NCBI GenBank assembly: GCA_016200915.1 | Contig: JACQDV010000008.1 | Span: forward strand, 124,001-188,000 | Source of the DNA: Sphingobacteriales bacterium | Lineage (GTDB): Bacteria > Bacteroidota > Bacteroidia > Chitinophagales > Chitinophagaceae | Direction: 5' to 3' | Length of the DNA stretch: 64,000 nt | Shown here: piece by piece, positions 26,149-33,829 of the stretch | Layout: every line of letters starts with the position of its first letter | Numbering within the stretch: the first letter of the stretch is position 1 | Translations under genes and position numbers: made by a program | The notes under the pieces: generated by a model | Told to the model about the DNA's origin: nothing | Seen by the model: the letters and a program-made list of their open reading frames with translations, nothing else | Database searches by the model: none

Positions 26149-27260
26149 ACCATCAAATATCACTTGTGGGAGGTCAATTAACACCTATTTACGTTGGAGT
26201 AAAAGAGTTTAACCCTGACAAAGTACACTTTATTGTATCTGATGAATCTTTGAGTAGCTTATCTGTTTTAAAACCTTTACTTGGTGTTACTAAATGGGTA
26301 GAGTACAAGTGTAACCCTTTTGATTTTATTTCGATTAAATCAATCTGTGAAAAGATTATTTCAAAACTGACGGAAGAAGATACTATTACATTTAACTTAA
26401 CCGGAGGCACTAAGATAATGGTGCTTGCTTGCCAGGCACTAATCCATGAAAAGAATTTGAAGGGCTTTTATATAAATCAGGATTATTCTTTTTTAGAACT
26501 ACCGGCATATAATAAGAAACAACTGACCACTCAATTGTCAATTCAGGAATTTTTTGATTTGAGTGACCACCATTTATTTTCATCAAATAGATTGGAAGAC
26601 TTTACAAAGGAAGATTTTGCAATGGCTTTGGCGATCGAAATATTTGCAAATAATGGCAAATTCTATACGACAATAACGGGCCATATGAGAAGAAAGTATG
26701 ATAATACCAATCAGCCAATTCCGGAAAAAGGGAAAGAATTATTGCCTAATAATATTGTCTTCAGTTGGGATAGCAATACTATTATTGTGAACTTAAATGG
26801 AAAGCCTATTTTAAATCTAAAATCTAAACATATTATAGAGTTGTTTTTTAACGCTGGCTGGTGGGAGTTATTAGTAGCAAAAGAAATTTCTAATTGGACG
26901 GGGCTGAAAGAGATGCTGGTAAATTGTGTGCTCCCATTTAAAACCGATAAGTCTACTAGAAAAAACGAGATTGATATACTTATTAGTACCGGAAAACGGT
27001 TGATATTCGTGGAGTGTAAATCTGGTAATGTGCGGCAGGAGGATATTAATAAAATGAAAATAATAAAGCAGACATATGGTGGAGTAATATCTAGATCTAT
27101 TTTAGTATGCAGGTTTCTTCCAAATGCAACAATATTGGAAAAGTGTAGAGAATTAGATATCGATATTTTTTATACTCATGCTTTTCTTACTAAACAGACA
27201 AACCCATTAAGTAAAATAATTTCAAAACTTAATGAAATAAACAAAAAGGGATCAATTTGA
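26145..27260 (+). CDS. Card1/Can2-like protein: CARF domain plus PD-(D/E)XK nuclease (DUF1887 type)
   Basis: A 371-residue two-domain protein. The N-terminal CARF domain has FNLTGGTKIMVLACQ (T86, G87, G88, K90). A central linker/helical region (about 160-240) leads to a PD-(D/E)XK nuclease core with NEIDILI (D277) and FVECKSGN (E290, K292), plus a conserved WWELLVAKEI helix before it. This is the architecture of Card1/Can2, which are cyclic-tetra-adenylate-activated nucleases of type III CRISPR. Here no cas gene or array is seen in the window. It is the last gene of the five-gene overlapping operon. I infer ligand-triggered DNA or RNA cleavage as the effector step. Confidence 0.85.
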   Translation: MNHQISLVGGQLTPIYVGVKEFNPDKVHFIVSDESLSSLSVLKPLLGVTKWVEYKCNPFDFISIKSICEKIISKLTEEDTITFNLTGGTKIMVLACQALIHEKNLKGFYINQDYSFLELPAYNKKQLTTQLSIQEFFDLSDHHLFSSNRLEDFTKEDFAMALAIEIFANNGKFYTTITGHMRRKYDNTNQPIPEKGKELLPNNIVFSWDSNTIIVNLNGKPILNLKSKHIIELFFNAGWWELLVAKEISNWTGLKEMLVNCVLPFKTDKSTRKNEIDILISTGKRLIFVECKSGNVRQEDINKMKIIKQTYGGVISRSILVCRFLPNATILEKCRELDIDIFYTHAFLTKQTNPLSKIISKLNEINKKGSI

Positions 27261-27318
27261 TATTGATATAGAAGGATGCTTTAAAAAGTAAAGCAAGTTA
27301 ATTTTCATAAATAACAAA

Positions 27319-28122
27319 ATGGCAAATTCAATAAAAAGACCAGTTTTTGAAGCCGCCGTAATTGAAGCGATATGTAGAACAATTGCGGATACAACCGATG
27401 GATTAACAGGTACAGAAATTGGTGGCCTTCTAACTCAATGTTCTATAAAAGACATAGATCCACAAAATACCAAATGGAAAAGATTGTATCACGCCTTTGT
27501 AGAATGGCAAAATACTAATCAATGCTCAAATCATATTTTGACTTTTATTCAGTCGGCTTTAAGTCCGGTTAAATACCTTGGAAAAGAAGAATTATTTCAT
27601 TCCCGAAGACATGAAATTAATAAGCGGCTTTCCTTCATTGGTGTAGAATTAAATGAAAGAGGAAAATATCATGAAGTTAATAAGGCTACAACAATATCGG
27701 AAGCTGAACAAAGAGCAAGCCGGTTTAAATACAAGTTGGAAGTACGTAATGTGCATGAATTAATATTTGAATATTGTAAACCAGAATTATTGACTGAAAA
27801 TTACTTTCATTCAGTATTTGAAGCAACAAAAAGTATAGCAGACAGAATAAGGAAAATGACAGGTTTATATGCAGATGGTGCTGAATTAATTGATACTACT
27901 TTTTCAACTAAGAACCCACTTCTGAGAATCAATCTTTTACAAAATGATACCGACAGGAGTGAGCATTTAGGTCTGATGAATTTAATAAAGGGATTGTTTG
28001 GTTTAATAAGAAATCCGACCGCTCATGTACCAAAAATTAAATTTGCTATTGAAGAGGATGAAGCATTGGACTTAATGATTCTAATTTCTTACACACACAA
28101 ACGGCTTGATAGAACCATATAA
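27319..28122 (+). CDS. TIGR02391 (Ymh) family HEPN protein
   Basis: A 267-residue protein. The C-terminal half matches the TIGR02391/HEPN-Ymh pattern: a helix LGLMNLIKGLFGLIRNPTAH followed by DEALDLMILISYTHKRLD. RNPTAH provides the R-x4-H RNase motif of HEPN domains (R231, H236). The family occurs frequently in defence and abortive-infection contexts, and ribonuclease activity is therefore plausible. It begins 58 bp after the Card1-like gene on the same strand, so it may be a sixth member of that operon or an independent unit; no terminator separates them. Confidence 0.78.
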   Translation: MANSIKRPVFEAAVIEAICRTIADTTDGLTGTEIGGLLTQCSIKDIDPQNTKWKRLYHAFVEWQNTNQCSNHILTFIQSALSPVKYLGKEELFHSRRHEINKRLSFIGVELNERGKYHEVNKATTISEAEQRASRFKYKLEVRNVHELIFEYCKPELLTENYFHSVFEATKSIADRIRKMTGLYADGAELIDTTFSTKNPLLRINLLQNDTDRSEHLGLMNLIKGLFGLIRNPTAHVPKIKFAIEEDEALDLMILISYTHKRLDRTI

Positions 28123-28206
28123 AAAATCTAAAATAAAACGAGAGACGACTTATCACTTTTGCATCTTAGAAATACCCATAAACGCTTTAAAAAGTATTAT
28201 CAGTAT

Positions 28207-28304
28207 TATACCTAATTGGGTATAGCACTGATAATAAATATGTCATTATACCTTATTCGGTATAATTCCAACAAATTACCTATCTTTATACCCTTAAAGG
28301 TATA
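28207..28304 (+). promoter_or_regulatory. three 18-bp palindromic operators upstream of hipB, spaced 40 bp
   Basis: TATACCTAATTGGGTATA (28207-28224), TATACCTTATTCGGTATA (28247-28264) and TATACCCTTAAAGGTATA (28287-28304) share TATACC-n6-GGTATA. Their starts are exactly 40 bp apart, close to four helical turns, so all face the same side of the DNA. A -7-like TATCTTTA (28281-28288) overlaps the third site, which ends 2 bp before the hipB ATG. This fits cooperative autorepression by HipB. Confidence 0.85.
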
Positions 28305-28306
28305 AA

Positions 28307-28513
28307 ATGAATCCTTCAACGTTTTTAAAGCAACAACGAAAGCAAAGTGATCTTACACAGGAAGAACTGGCTGCCAAGGCGGGTGTAGGGCTTCGCCTTG
28401 TAAGGGAAGTTGAGCAGGGTAAAACAACCATGCGTATGGATAAAGTGAACCAGATACTGGCACTCTTTGGTGCCGAGCTTGCAGTAACCCTAAAAGCACA
28501 GAAACATGGCTAA
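28307..28513 (+). CDS. hipB: HipB-like XRE-family antitoxin/repressor
   Basis: A 68-residue helix-turn-helix protein (LTQEELAAKAGVGLRLVREV with EQGKTTMRMDKVNQIL) of the XRE/HipB type. It should bind the three TATACC-n6-GGTATA operators directly upstream and repress its own operon. Its stop overlaps the next ATG by 8 bp. Together with a separate HipA-N-terminal protein and a kinase it forms a tripartite HipBST-type module. Confidence 0.88.
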   Translation: MNPSTFLKQQRKQSDLTQEELAAKAGVGLRLVREVEQGKTTMRMDKVNQILALFGAELAVTLKAQKHG

Positions 28514-28823
28514 AAGCGCAAAAGTATTGTACGAGGGTATATTGGCAGCCCGGCTTTCGGAAACGGATGAGGGCTACCTATTGCAGTATGACGGGGAGTA
28601 TTTGCAACACCCCGATAGCCAGCCCATAAGCCTGACGCTGCCAAAGCAGCAAGAACCTTACAGCAGTAAGGTATTGTTCCCGTTTTTTGATGGGCTGATA
28701 CCGGAAGGCTGGCTGCTGGATATTGCCGTAGATCACTGGAAAATAAAAGCTAACGACCGTTTTGAATTATTATTAACCACCTGCCGGGACACCATTGGGG
28801 CTGTAACGATAGAATCTGAATAA
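28506..28823 (+). CDS. hipS: HipS-like protein (separate HipA N-terminal subdomain)
   Basis: A 105-residue protein equivalent to the N-terminal subdomain of HipA (couple_HipA family), with VLFPFFDGLIPEGWLLD and RFELLLTTCRDTIGAV. In HipBST systems this small protein, not HipB, neutralises the HipT kinase. It is not a truncated hipA: the frame ends cleanly and the kinase gene starts 7 bp later with its own ATG. Confidence 0.85.
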   Translation: MAKSAKVLYEGILAARLSETDEGYLLQYDGEYLQHPDSQPISLTLPKQQEPYSSKVLFPFFDGLIPEGWLLDIAVDHWKIKANDRFELLLTTCRDTIGAVTIESE

Positions 28824-28830
28824 ATGACAA

Positions 28831-29751
28831 ATGAATAATTGCTGGTTTTGCTATAAAGATGCCGGAGATGCTCAATACCATCCGGCCTGTGCCAAAAAGT
28901 TTTTTGGTACGCCGGAAGTGCCTACACTTCAACTGGATGATGCATTGATTGAATCGCTGGCCAAACAAACCGTTAACCAGCGCATAGCGGTTACAGGGGT
29001 ACAACCCAAATTGTCGCTTACGCTGCAAAAAGAAAAAGGGCATAGCCGCTTAACAATTGTGGGCCTTTGGGGAGAATTTATCTTAAAACCGCAGCACCAC
29101 GGTTATGCTATGATGCCGGAAACAGAAGACCTTACCATGCACCTGGCCGAACTGTTTAAAATACCGGTGTGTGAGCATACACTGCTGCAGGCCAGCAATG
29201 GCAGCATGGTATATATTGCCAGGCGTTTCGACCGGGTGGACGGCAGGAAAATACATGTAGAAGACCTGTGCCAATTGTCGGAATTTTTAACGGAGAATAA
29301 ATACAAAAGTTCTTATGAAAAAGCAGGTAAACTGGTAGCTCATTATTGCCATAAAGGGCTTGACCTGCTAAGTTATTTTGAACTGGTATTGTTCAGTTAC
29401 CTGTGCGGAAACAATGATATGCACTTAAAGAATTTTTCGTTGATGCACCAGCCGGAAGGTATTGTATTAAGCCCGGCGTATGACTTACTGAATGTAAACT
29501 TGCTGAACCCCAAAGATGAAGAAGAATTGGCATTGACATTGAATGGTAAGAAGGCGAGAATAAAATTAACCGACTTTAAAGCATTGGCAGAAAACCTTCG
29601 GATAAATGAAAAAGTTTATTACAATAGCTTTAAACTTTTCAGCAGTAAAAATGAGGAAGTGCTGGATTTGATTGACCGTAGTTTTTTGGATAAAAAAATG
29701 AAGAAGCGGTATAAAGAAATTTGGATGAAAAAGCAGGAGGCGTTTGGGTAA
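28831..29751 (+). CDS. hipT: HipT-like serine/threonine kinase toxin
   Basis: A 306-residue HipA C-terminal kinase. It has the Gly-rich loop region VTGVQPKLSL, a catalytic GNNDMHLKNFS segment and the metal-binding YDLLN. The N-terminus carries a Cys/His cluster (CWFC, then YHPAC) of the short HipA type. HipA/HipT kinases phosphorylate aminoacyl-tRNA synthetases and induce growth arrest; which synthetase is targeted here is unknown. The module may act in persistence or as an abortive response within the surrounding defence island. Confidence 0.87.
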   Translation: MNNCWFCYKDAGDAQYHPACAKKFFGTPEVPTLQLDDALIESLAKQTVNQRIAVTGVQPKLSLTLQKEKGHSRLTIVGLWGEFILKPQHHGYAMMPETEDLTMHLAELFKIPVCEHTLLQASNGSMVYIARRFDRVDGRKIHVEDLCQLSEFLTENKYKSSYEKAGKLVAHYCHKGLDLLSYFELVLFSYLCGNNDMHLKNFSLMHQPEGIVLSPAYDLLNVNLLNPKDEEELALTLNGKKARIKLTDFKALAENLRINEKVYYNSFKLFSSKNEEVLDLIDRSFLDKKMKKRYKEIWMKKQEAFG

Positions 29752-29803
29752 GTTGCTTTAAGACATTTATCGTTTGTGTTTTCACTTTTAAAAAATAAAA
29801 CCA

Positions 29804-30589
29804 TTGGGAATTTCTGACAAAATAATCGATGAGGTTGATCAAATTTTATTTGCGGACGAAACAAAGTTTAGTCTGAATAACGGAGATGTGGAAGACGCTA
29901 TATTTTATTTTGGAATAGCGGTAAACAAAAATGAGATTGGTATAATTAATAGCGATCTAAAAATAATTTTAGCTAATCATAGATTTCAAGGAACAACCTT
30001 TCACTCTACAAGTATTTTTAAAGAAAGTAGGCCAAGATTAGCTTTAATGGATGATATAGCTGACCTGTTTGTAAAATATAATTTACATTGTTTTTGTTAT
30101 AAGTATTCGAAATTAGATTTATTTGAAACAACGCAGATATTGAGTTCCCTAAATAATGAGATACTTAACTTTAAAAATCAAGAATTTCAGGCCTTATTTT
30201 ATTTTCTTATTTTTCTAAATACACATCTACGTGACGCTACTCCTTTAACTTTTGGACAGAAGTTTCTAATGTACTTTGACAGAAATGTTTATGGCAAAGT
30301 AGATATTGAAGGGTTTAATTTTCCTGATGATAGATTTGTTATTAAAAGAATGACATTTAGTGAAAAGTCTTTAATCAGTTTATTAGCATTACCTGATTTT
30401 TTTGGTTATTTATTCAGGAAATCGAAAATCATGTTAAATAAAAGCAATCCAGATGGTATAGATTTTGGAGTTTCTGAACTTGCTGTTAATTGCCATTCTT
30501 CTTTAATCAAATTAACCAAAGCAAAACTTTTTCATTTTTTGAATGTGGATCGGGAATCAGAAATTCTAAAGCAGATGTTTAAATTTTAG
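29804..30589 (+). CDS. hypothetical protein, 261 aa, possible DUF3800-like fold
   Basis: A soluble protein with an early ILFADET segment and a second acidic strand region, faintly resembling DUF3800-type RNase-H-like proteins (an N-terminal 'D-E-T/S' strand, then HxTSIFKE). The resemblance is weak. The start at 29804 is a TTG, as no in-frame ATG fits the open frame nearby. It follows hipT by 52 bp on the same strand and is followed by a convergent gene. No other family recognised. Confidence 0.5.
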   Translation: MGISDKIIDEVDQILFADETKFSLNNGDVEDAIFYFGIAVNKNEIGIINSDLKIILANHRFQGTTFHSTSIFKESRPRLALMDDIADLFVKYNLHCFCYKYSKLDLFETTQILSSLNNEILNFKNQEFQALFYFLIFLNTHLRDATPLTFGQKFLMYFDRNVYGKVDIEGFNFPDDRFVIKRMTFSEKSLISLLALPDFFGYLFRKSKIMLNKSNPDGIDFGVSELAVNCHSSLIKLTKAKLFHFLNVDRESEILKQMFKF

Positions 30590-30609
30590 ACAGCGATAAA
30601 AATCTAAAT

Positions 30610-30894
30610 TCACTTACCATCCAACTCCTTCAACTTCTCATTCAAATCAACCAACCCGGCTTTCTTCAAACACTCATCAGAAAACGCTCCTAATTCCTGT
30701 AAGGATTCTTTAGAAAAAATATCCATCAGGCTACCGGATTTATCATTGTCTTTGATTGTTAGGCCACGCTCAATAATTCGGTTCAGCAGCAACACATTTT
30801 TTCTGCTGATTTGAATATTCAACTTCACTGTTTCATTCATGCCTGGGATACTTAAAACTGTATCGTACACTTTGGCAACTTCATTTGTATTCAT
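30610..30894 (-). CDS. small hypothetical protein, 94 aa
   Basis: An acidic helical protein (MNTNEVAKVYDTVLSIPGM, then KNVLLLNRIIERGL). It is opposite in strand to the flanking genes and ends 20 bp from the stop of the 261-aa gene. Size, Lys/Glu-rich composition and position directly next to a mobilization module suggest an element-encoded accessory or antitoxin-like protein, but no family was recognised. Confidence 0.5.
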   Translation of the reverse strand: MNTNEVAKVYDTVLSIPGMNETVKLNIQISRKNVLLLNRIIERGLTIKDNDKSGSLMDIFSKESLQELGAFSDECLKKAGLVDLNEKLKELDGK

Positions 30895-30964
30895 AAACTT
30901 ATTTTAGACTGTAAAATTATTTTCAATACTTCAAACCATCCCCCTTCAAATTCAAGGAGGATAG

Positions 30965-30993
30965 TTTTAAGGCATGGCAGTTGTTTAACTTTG
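30965..30993 (+). promoter_or_regulatory. candidate promoter of the primase-like gene
   Basis: TAACTTTG at 30986-30993 is a perfect TAnnTTTG -7 box, with a T-rich -33-like element at 30965-30968. Transcription would start near 31000, just upstream of the GTG at 31009 and the ATG at 31030. Confidence 0.5.
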
Positions 30994-31029
30994 TTAGCGA
31001 AAAAGTAAGTGAAAAAGAATAGTGGTGTG

Positions 31030-31926
31030 ATGAAAGCTGAACAAAATATTTCTTCTTTTAAAGAAGCAAAACAAATAGACTTGGTGGAGTACCTGTCTAC
31101 ACTCGGTTTTGAACCCGCAAAAATCAGGAACAATGATTACTGGTATCTATCCCCTCTCCGGGATGAAAAAACGCCTTCCTTTAAAGTTGACCGAAAAATA
31201 AATTACTGGTATGACCATGGTCTGGGTAAAGGAGGAAATATTATTGACTTTGGGATGCTTTATTTTAATTGTACTGGTACAGAATTCATAAAAAAACTGA
31301 ATAGCAATTTTTCTCTTCACCAGCCTATAAAAGCATTTTCAGCTAAAGAAACTGCAGAAACTAAAATTATTGTTCTTGGTGATTTTATGCTCAGCTCAAC
31401 ACATCTTACCAACTACTTAACTAAAAGGAAAATACCTTTTGATATTGCAGATAAATATTGCAGGGAAGTCCGTTACCAGATGAGTGACAAAGTTTATTAC
31501 GGCATAGGTTTTAAAACAGACAGCGGCAGCTTTGAAATTAGAAACCCATTTTTAAAATCTGCCAGTTCTCCCAAAAGTATTACCACTTTCAAAAATGGCT
31601 CTAACGAGGTTTCGGTATTTGAAGGCTTCTTTGATTTTCTTTCCTATAAATTTCTGGAAGAAAAAAACTCTTTGCCAAACACTGATTATATCGTTTTAAA
31701 TTCTCTTTCATTTTTTGAAAAATCAAGAGTTATAATGGAAAATTACAAGCAGGTAAAATTGTATTTGGATAATGATAAAGCCGGACAAAATTGCAGCCGC
31801 CTTGCTTTGTCGCTGAGCAATAAATATAAAGATGAAAGCAGCTTTTATCAAAATCACAAAGACCTTAATGATTGGTTGGTGAATAATGAGCTGAGACGGC
31901 AGAAAAGGATTGGAAGAAAAATCTGA
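31030..31926 (+). CDS. CHC2/Toprim primase-like protein of the mobilization module
   Basis: About 298 residues. The N-terminal portion (DLVEYLSTLGFEP, YWYLSPLRDEKTPSFKV, WYDHGLGKGGNIIDF) is the DnaG-type CHC2 zinc-finger region, although the classic Cys ligands are largely absent. The C-terminal half has a Toprim pattern (VFEGFFDFLSY, then KLYLDNDKAGQNC). Such proteins occur next to mobC-relaxase genes in Bacteroidota elements and probably prime complementary-strand synthesis after transfer. ATG 31030 is preferred; GTG 31009 is an alternative in-frame start. Confidence 0.78.
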   Translation: MKAEQNISSFKEAKQIDLVEYLSTLGFEPAKIRNNDYWYLSPLRDEKTPSFKVDRKINYWYDHGLGKGGNIIDFGMLYFNCTGTEFIKKLNSNFSLHQPIKAFSAKETAETKIIVLGDFMLSSTHLTNYLTKRKIPFDIADKYCREVRYQMSDKVYYGIGFKTDSGSFEIRNPFLKSASSPKSITTFKNGSNEVSVFEGFFDFLSYKFLEEKNSLPNTDYIVLNSLSFFEKSRVIMENYKQVKLYLDNDKAGQNCSRLALSLSNKYKDESSFYQNHKDLNDWLVNNELRRQKRIGRKI

Positions 31927-32049
31927 CGACTAACTCTTTTCTTGAAAATGCTTGAATGGATTTATTAAGATGTCTAAAAACTATAAAGATAAAACTTAAA
32001 TGTGTTAATGAATTTGAAAGGTCAGGGAGATTGCCCGCCTTGCAGCAAT

Positions 32050-32112
32050 CGGCCAGATGTCCGGTTGTTTAACAACCGAATCTGGCCGCCCTTACTCCGA
32101 AGTCGTGGGCGG
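32050..32112. other. candidate oriT: nested inverted repeats upstream of mobC
   Basis: An outer pair CGGCCAGAT (32050-32058) / ATCTGGCCG (32080-32088) encloses CGGTTGTT (32062-32069) / AACAACCG (32071-32078). A second short hairpin CCGCCC (32086-32091) / GGGCGG (32107-32112) follows. The block is GC-rich in AT-rich DNA and sits between the primase-like gene and mobC-relaxase, the usual place for an origin of transfer. No nic site could be assigned. Confidence 0.5.
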
Positions 32113-32159
32113 AGAGTTTGCAAGGTTGTATTGTTTAAGAAACGTGTAAATGGAATGTG

Positions 32160-32543
32160 ATGAAAAAGGAAAACAGAAAAAGATTTGTAGGTATTCGGTT
32201 TACGACAAATGAATATGAACAGATTGAAAAGAAATGGAAGGCTTCTACTTGTAGAAAACTGAGTGAATATGTACGGAAAATTATGTTCAATAGGCCCATC
32301 GTTGCTACCTACCGAAACAAATCTTTGGATGACTTAATGACAGAACTAATTCAGTTAAAAAAAGAACTGAATGGCATTGGAAACAACTTTAACCAGTCGG
32401 TAAAAAAGTTACATACACTGCAACAGATTCCTGAATTCAGGCAATGGATTGAGTTGTACAAAATGCAAAATGATTCGCTGCTTCAAAAGGTGGAAGAAAT
32501 AAAATTTGTAACAGGTAAAATTGGTGAGCAATGGTTGCAGTAA
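32160..32543 (+). CDS. mobC: MobC-like relaxosome accessory protein
   Basis: A 127-residue protein with a ribbon-helix-helix-like N-terminus (RFVGIRFTTNEYEQIEKKW) and the MobC signature LKKELNGIGNNFNQSVKKLH. It should bind near oriT and help the relaxase nick. The ATG at 32160 is chosen over GTG 32157. It overlaps the relaxase ORF by 13 bp, which is typical for mobC-relaxase pairs in Bacteroidota. Confidence 0.85.
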   Translation: MKKENRKRFVGIRFTTNEYEQIEKKWKASTCRKLSEYVRKIMFNRPIVATYRNKSLDDLMTELIQLKKELNGIGNNFNQSVKKLHTLQQIPEFRQWIELYKMQNDSLLQKVEEIKFVTGKIGEQWLQ

Positions 32544-33802
32544 TTAAAACAGGGCATTCCATACACCGCATTGTAAACTACAATGAAAACAAAGCGAAGG
32601 AAGGAGTTGCTAAATGTATTTCGGCAGCTAATTATCCAAAGGATGCAGATAAATTATCGCTTAAAAATAAACTGAACCGGTTGCTTAATCAAGCTTCTTT
32701 AAACACTAACGTAAGCCGGAATAGTGTCCATGTTTCCCTCAATTTCGACCCGTCTGAAAATCACTCAAAGGAAAAGCTGGAAACCATTGCCAATACTTAC
32801 ATGGAGAGAATTGGCTTTGGCAATCAGCCTTACTTAGTTTATCAGCACCATGATGCAGGGCATCCGCACATCCACATTGTAAGCATAAAAGTAAGAGAAG
32901 ATGGCAGCAGGATTGATACTCAAAACATTGGCAAAAATCAATCTGAAAAGGCCCGTAAGGAAATTGAAAAGGAATTTGGATTGATGAAAGCGGAAGACAG
33001 CAAAAGACTAAAGCAATATCAACTCAAACCATTAAATGCAGAAAAAATTCAGTACGGAAAATCGGAGACTAAAAGAGGCATTTTAAATGTGCTGAATGAA
33101 GTTTTATTTAACTACAAATATGCTTCTATCCCAGAACTGAATGCCGTACTGAAACAATTTAATGTAATGGCAGACCGAGGAAGTGAAAATTCAAGAGTCT
33201 ATAAAAATAACGGGCTCGCTTACCGTCTGCTGGATGAAAAAGGAAACAGAGTTGGAGTGCCAATAAAGGCCAGTGATTTTTTTAATAAACCAACACTGAA
33301 ATTTTTGGAAGAGAGATTTGTGTTGAACGAAGAAGAAAGGCAGCCTCATAAAGCCAGAGTAAAAAACACTATTGACTTAGTATTGATAAAGCAGCCAGAT
33401 ATTGGCTTACAGGATTTGGTAAAAGCCTTAGAAAAAGAAAGTATTCAAACAATGTTGCGGCAGAACCAGCAAGGCATTATTTATGGTATTACTTACATAG
33501 ACCATCGGACTAAATCAGTTTTCAATGGAAGTGCTTTAGGCAAACCTTATAGTGCCAATGGCATACAGGAACGTTGCAGTTCAACGGCTTCATCAGTAGA
33601 AGTAATAGATAATAAAAAAAGGGCTGGTGAAGAAAAAAATAAAGCAGAAAAACAAACCGCATTTCAGCCGTTGGAAAAAGAAAAATCAGTTTCCGATAAT
33701 AACCTTCTGGATGTATTAATTAACCCTAAAGAAGGCATTGACTATGTTCCATGGCAATTAAAGAAATCAAAACGAAAAAAGAGAAAGGGGATTTCAAGAT
33801 AA
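32531..33802 (+). CDS. mobA: relaxase/mobilization nuclease, MOBP/VirD2-like
   Basis: A 423-residue relaxase. The metal-binding three-His motif is HPHIH (H111, H113, H115) within HHDAGHPHIHIVS, preceded by the N-terminal region with candidate catalytic Tyr (NYPKDADKL area). The N-terminal 200 residues form the transesterase domain; the C-terminal half is charged and less conserved. It nicks oriT and remains covalently attached to the transferred strand. The start overlaps mobC; the coupling-protein gene begins 27 bp after its end. Confidence 0.87.
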   Translation: MVAVIKTGHSIHRIVNYNENKAKEGVAKCISAANYPKDADKLSLKNKLNRLLNQASLNTNVSRNSVHVSLNFDPSENHSKEKLETIANTYMERIGFGNQPYLVYQHHDAGHPHIHIVSIKVREDGSRIDTQNIGKNQSEKARKEIEKEFGLMKAEDSKRLKQYQLKPLNAEKIQYGKSETKRGILNVLNEVLFNYKYASIPELNAVLKQFNVMADRGSENSRVYKNNGLAYRLLDEKGNRVGVPIKASDFFNKPTLKFLEERFVLNEEERQPHKARVKNTIDLVLIKQPDIGLQDLVKALEKESIQTMLRQNQQGIIYGITYIDHRTKSVFNGSALGKPYSANGIQERCSSTASSVEVIDNKKRAGEEKNKAEKQTAFQPLEKEKSVSDNNLLDVLINPKEGIDYVPWQLKKSKRKKRKGISR

Positions 33803-33829
33803 TATTTTTCACAGTTAAAATGAGGTGTT

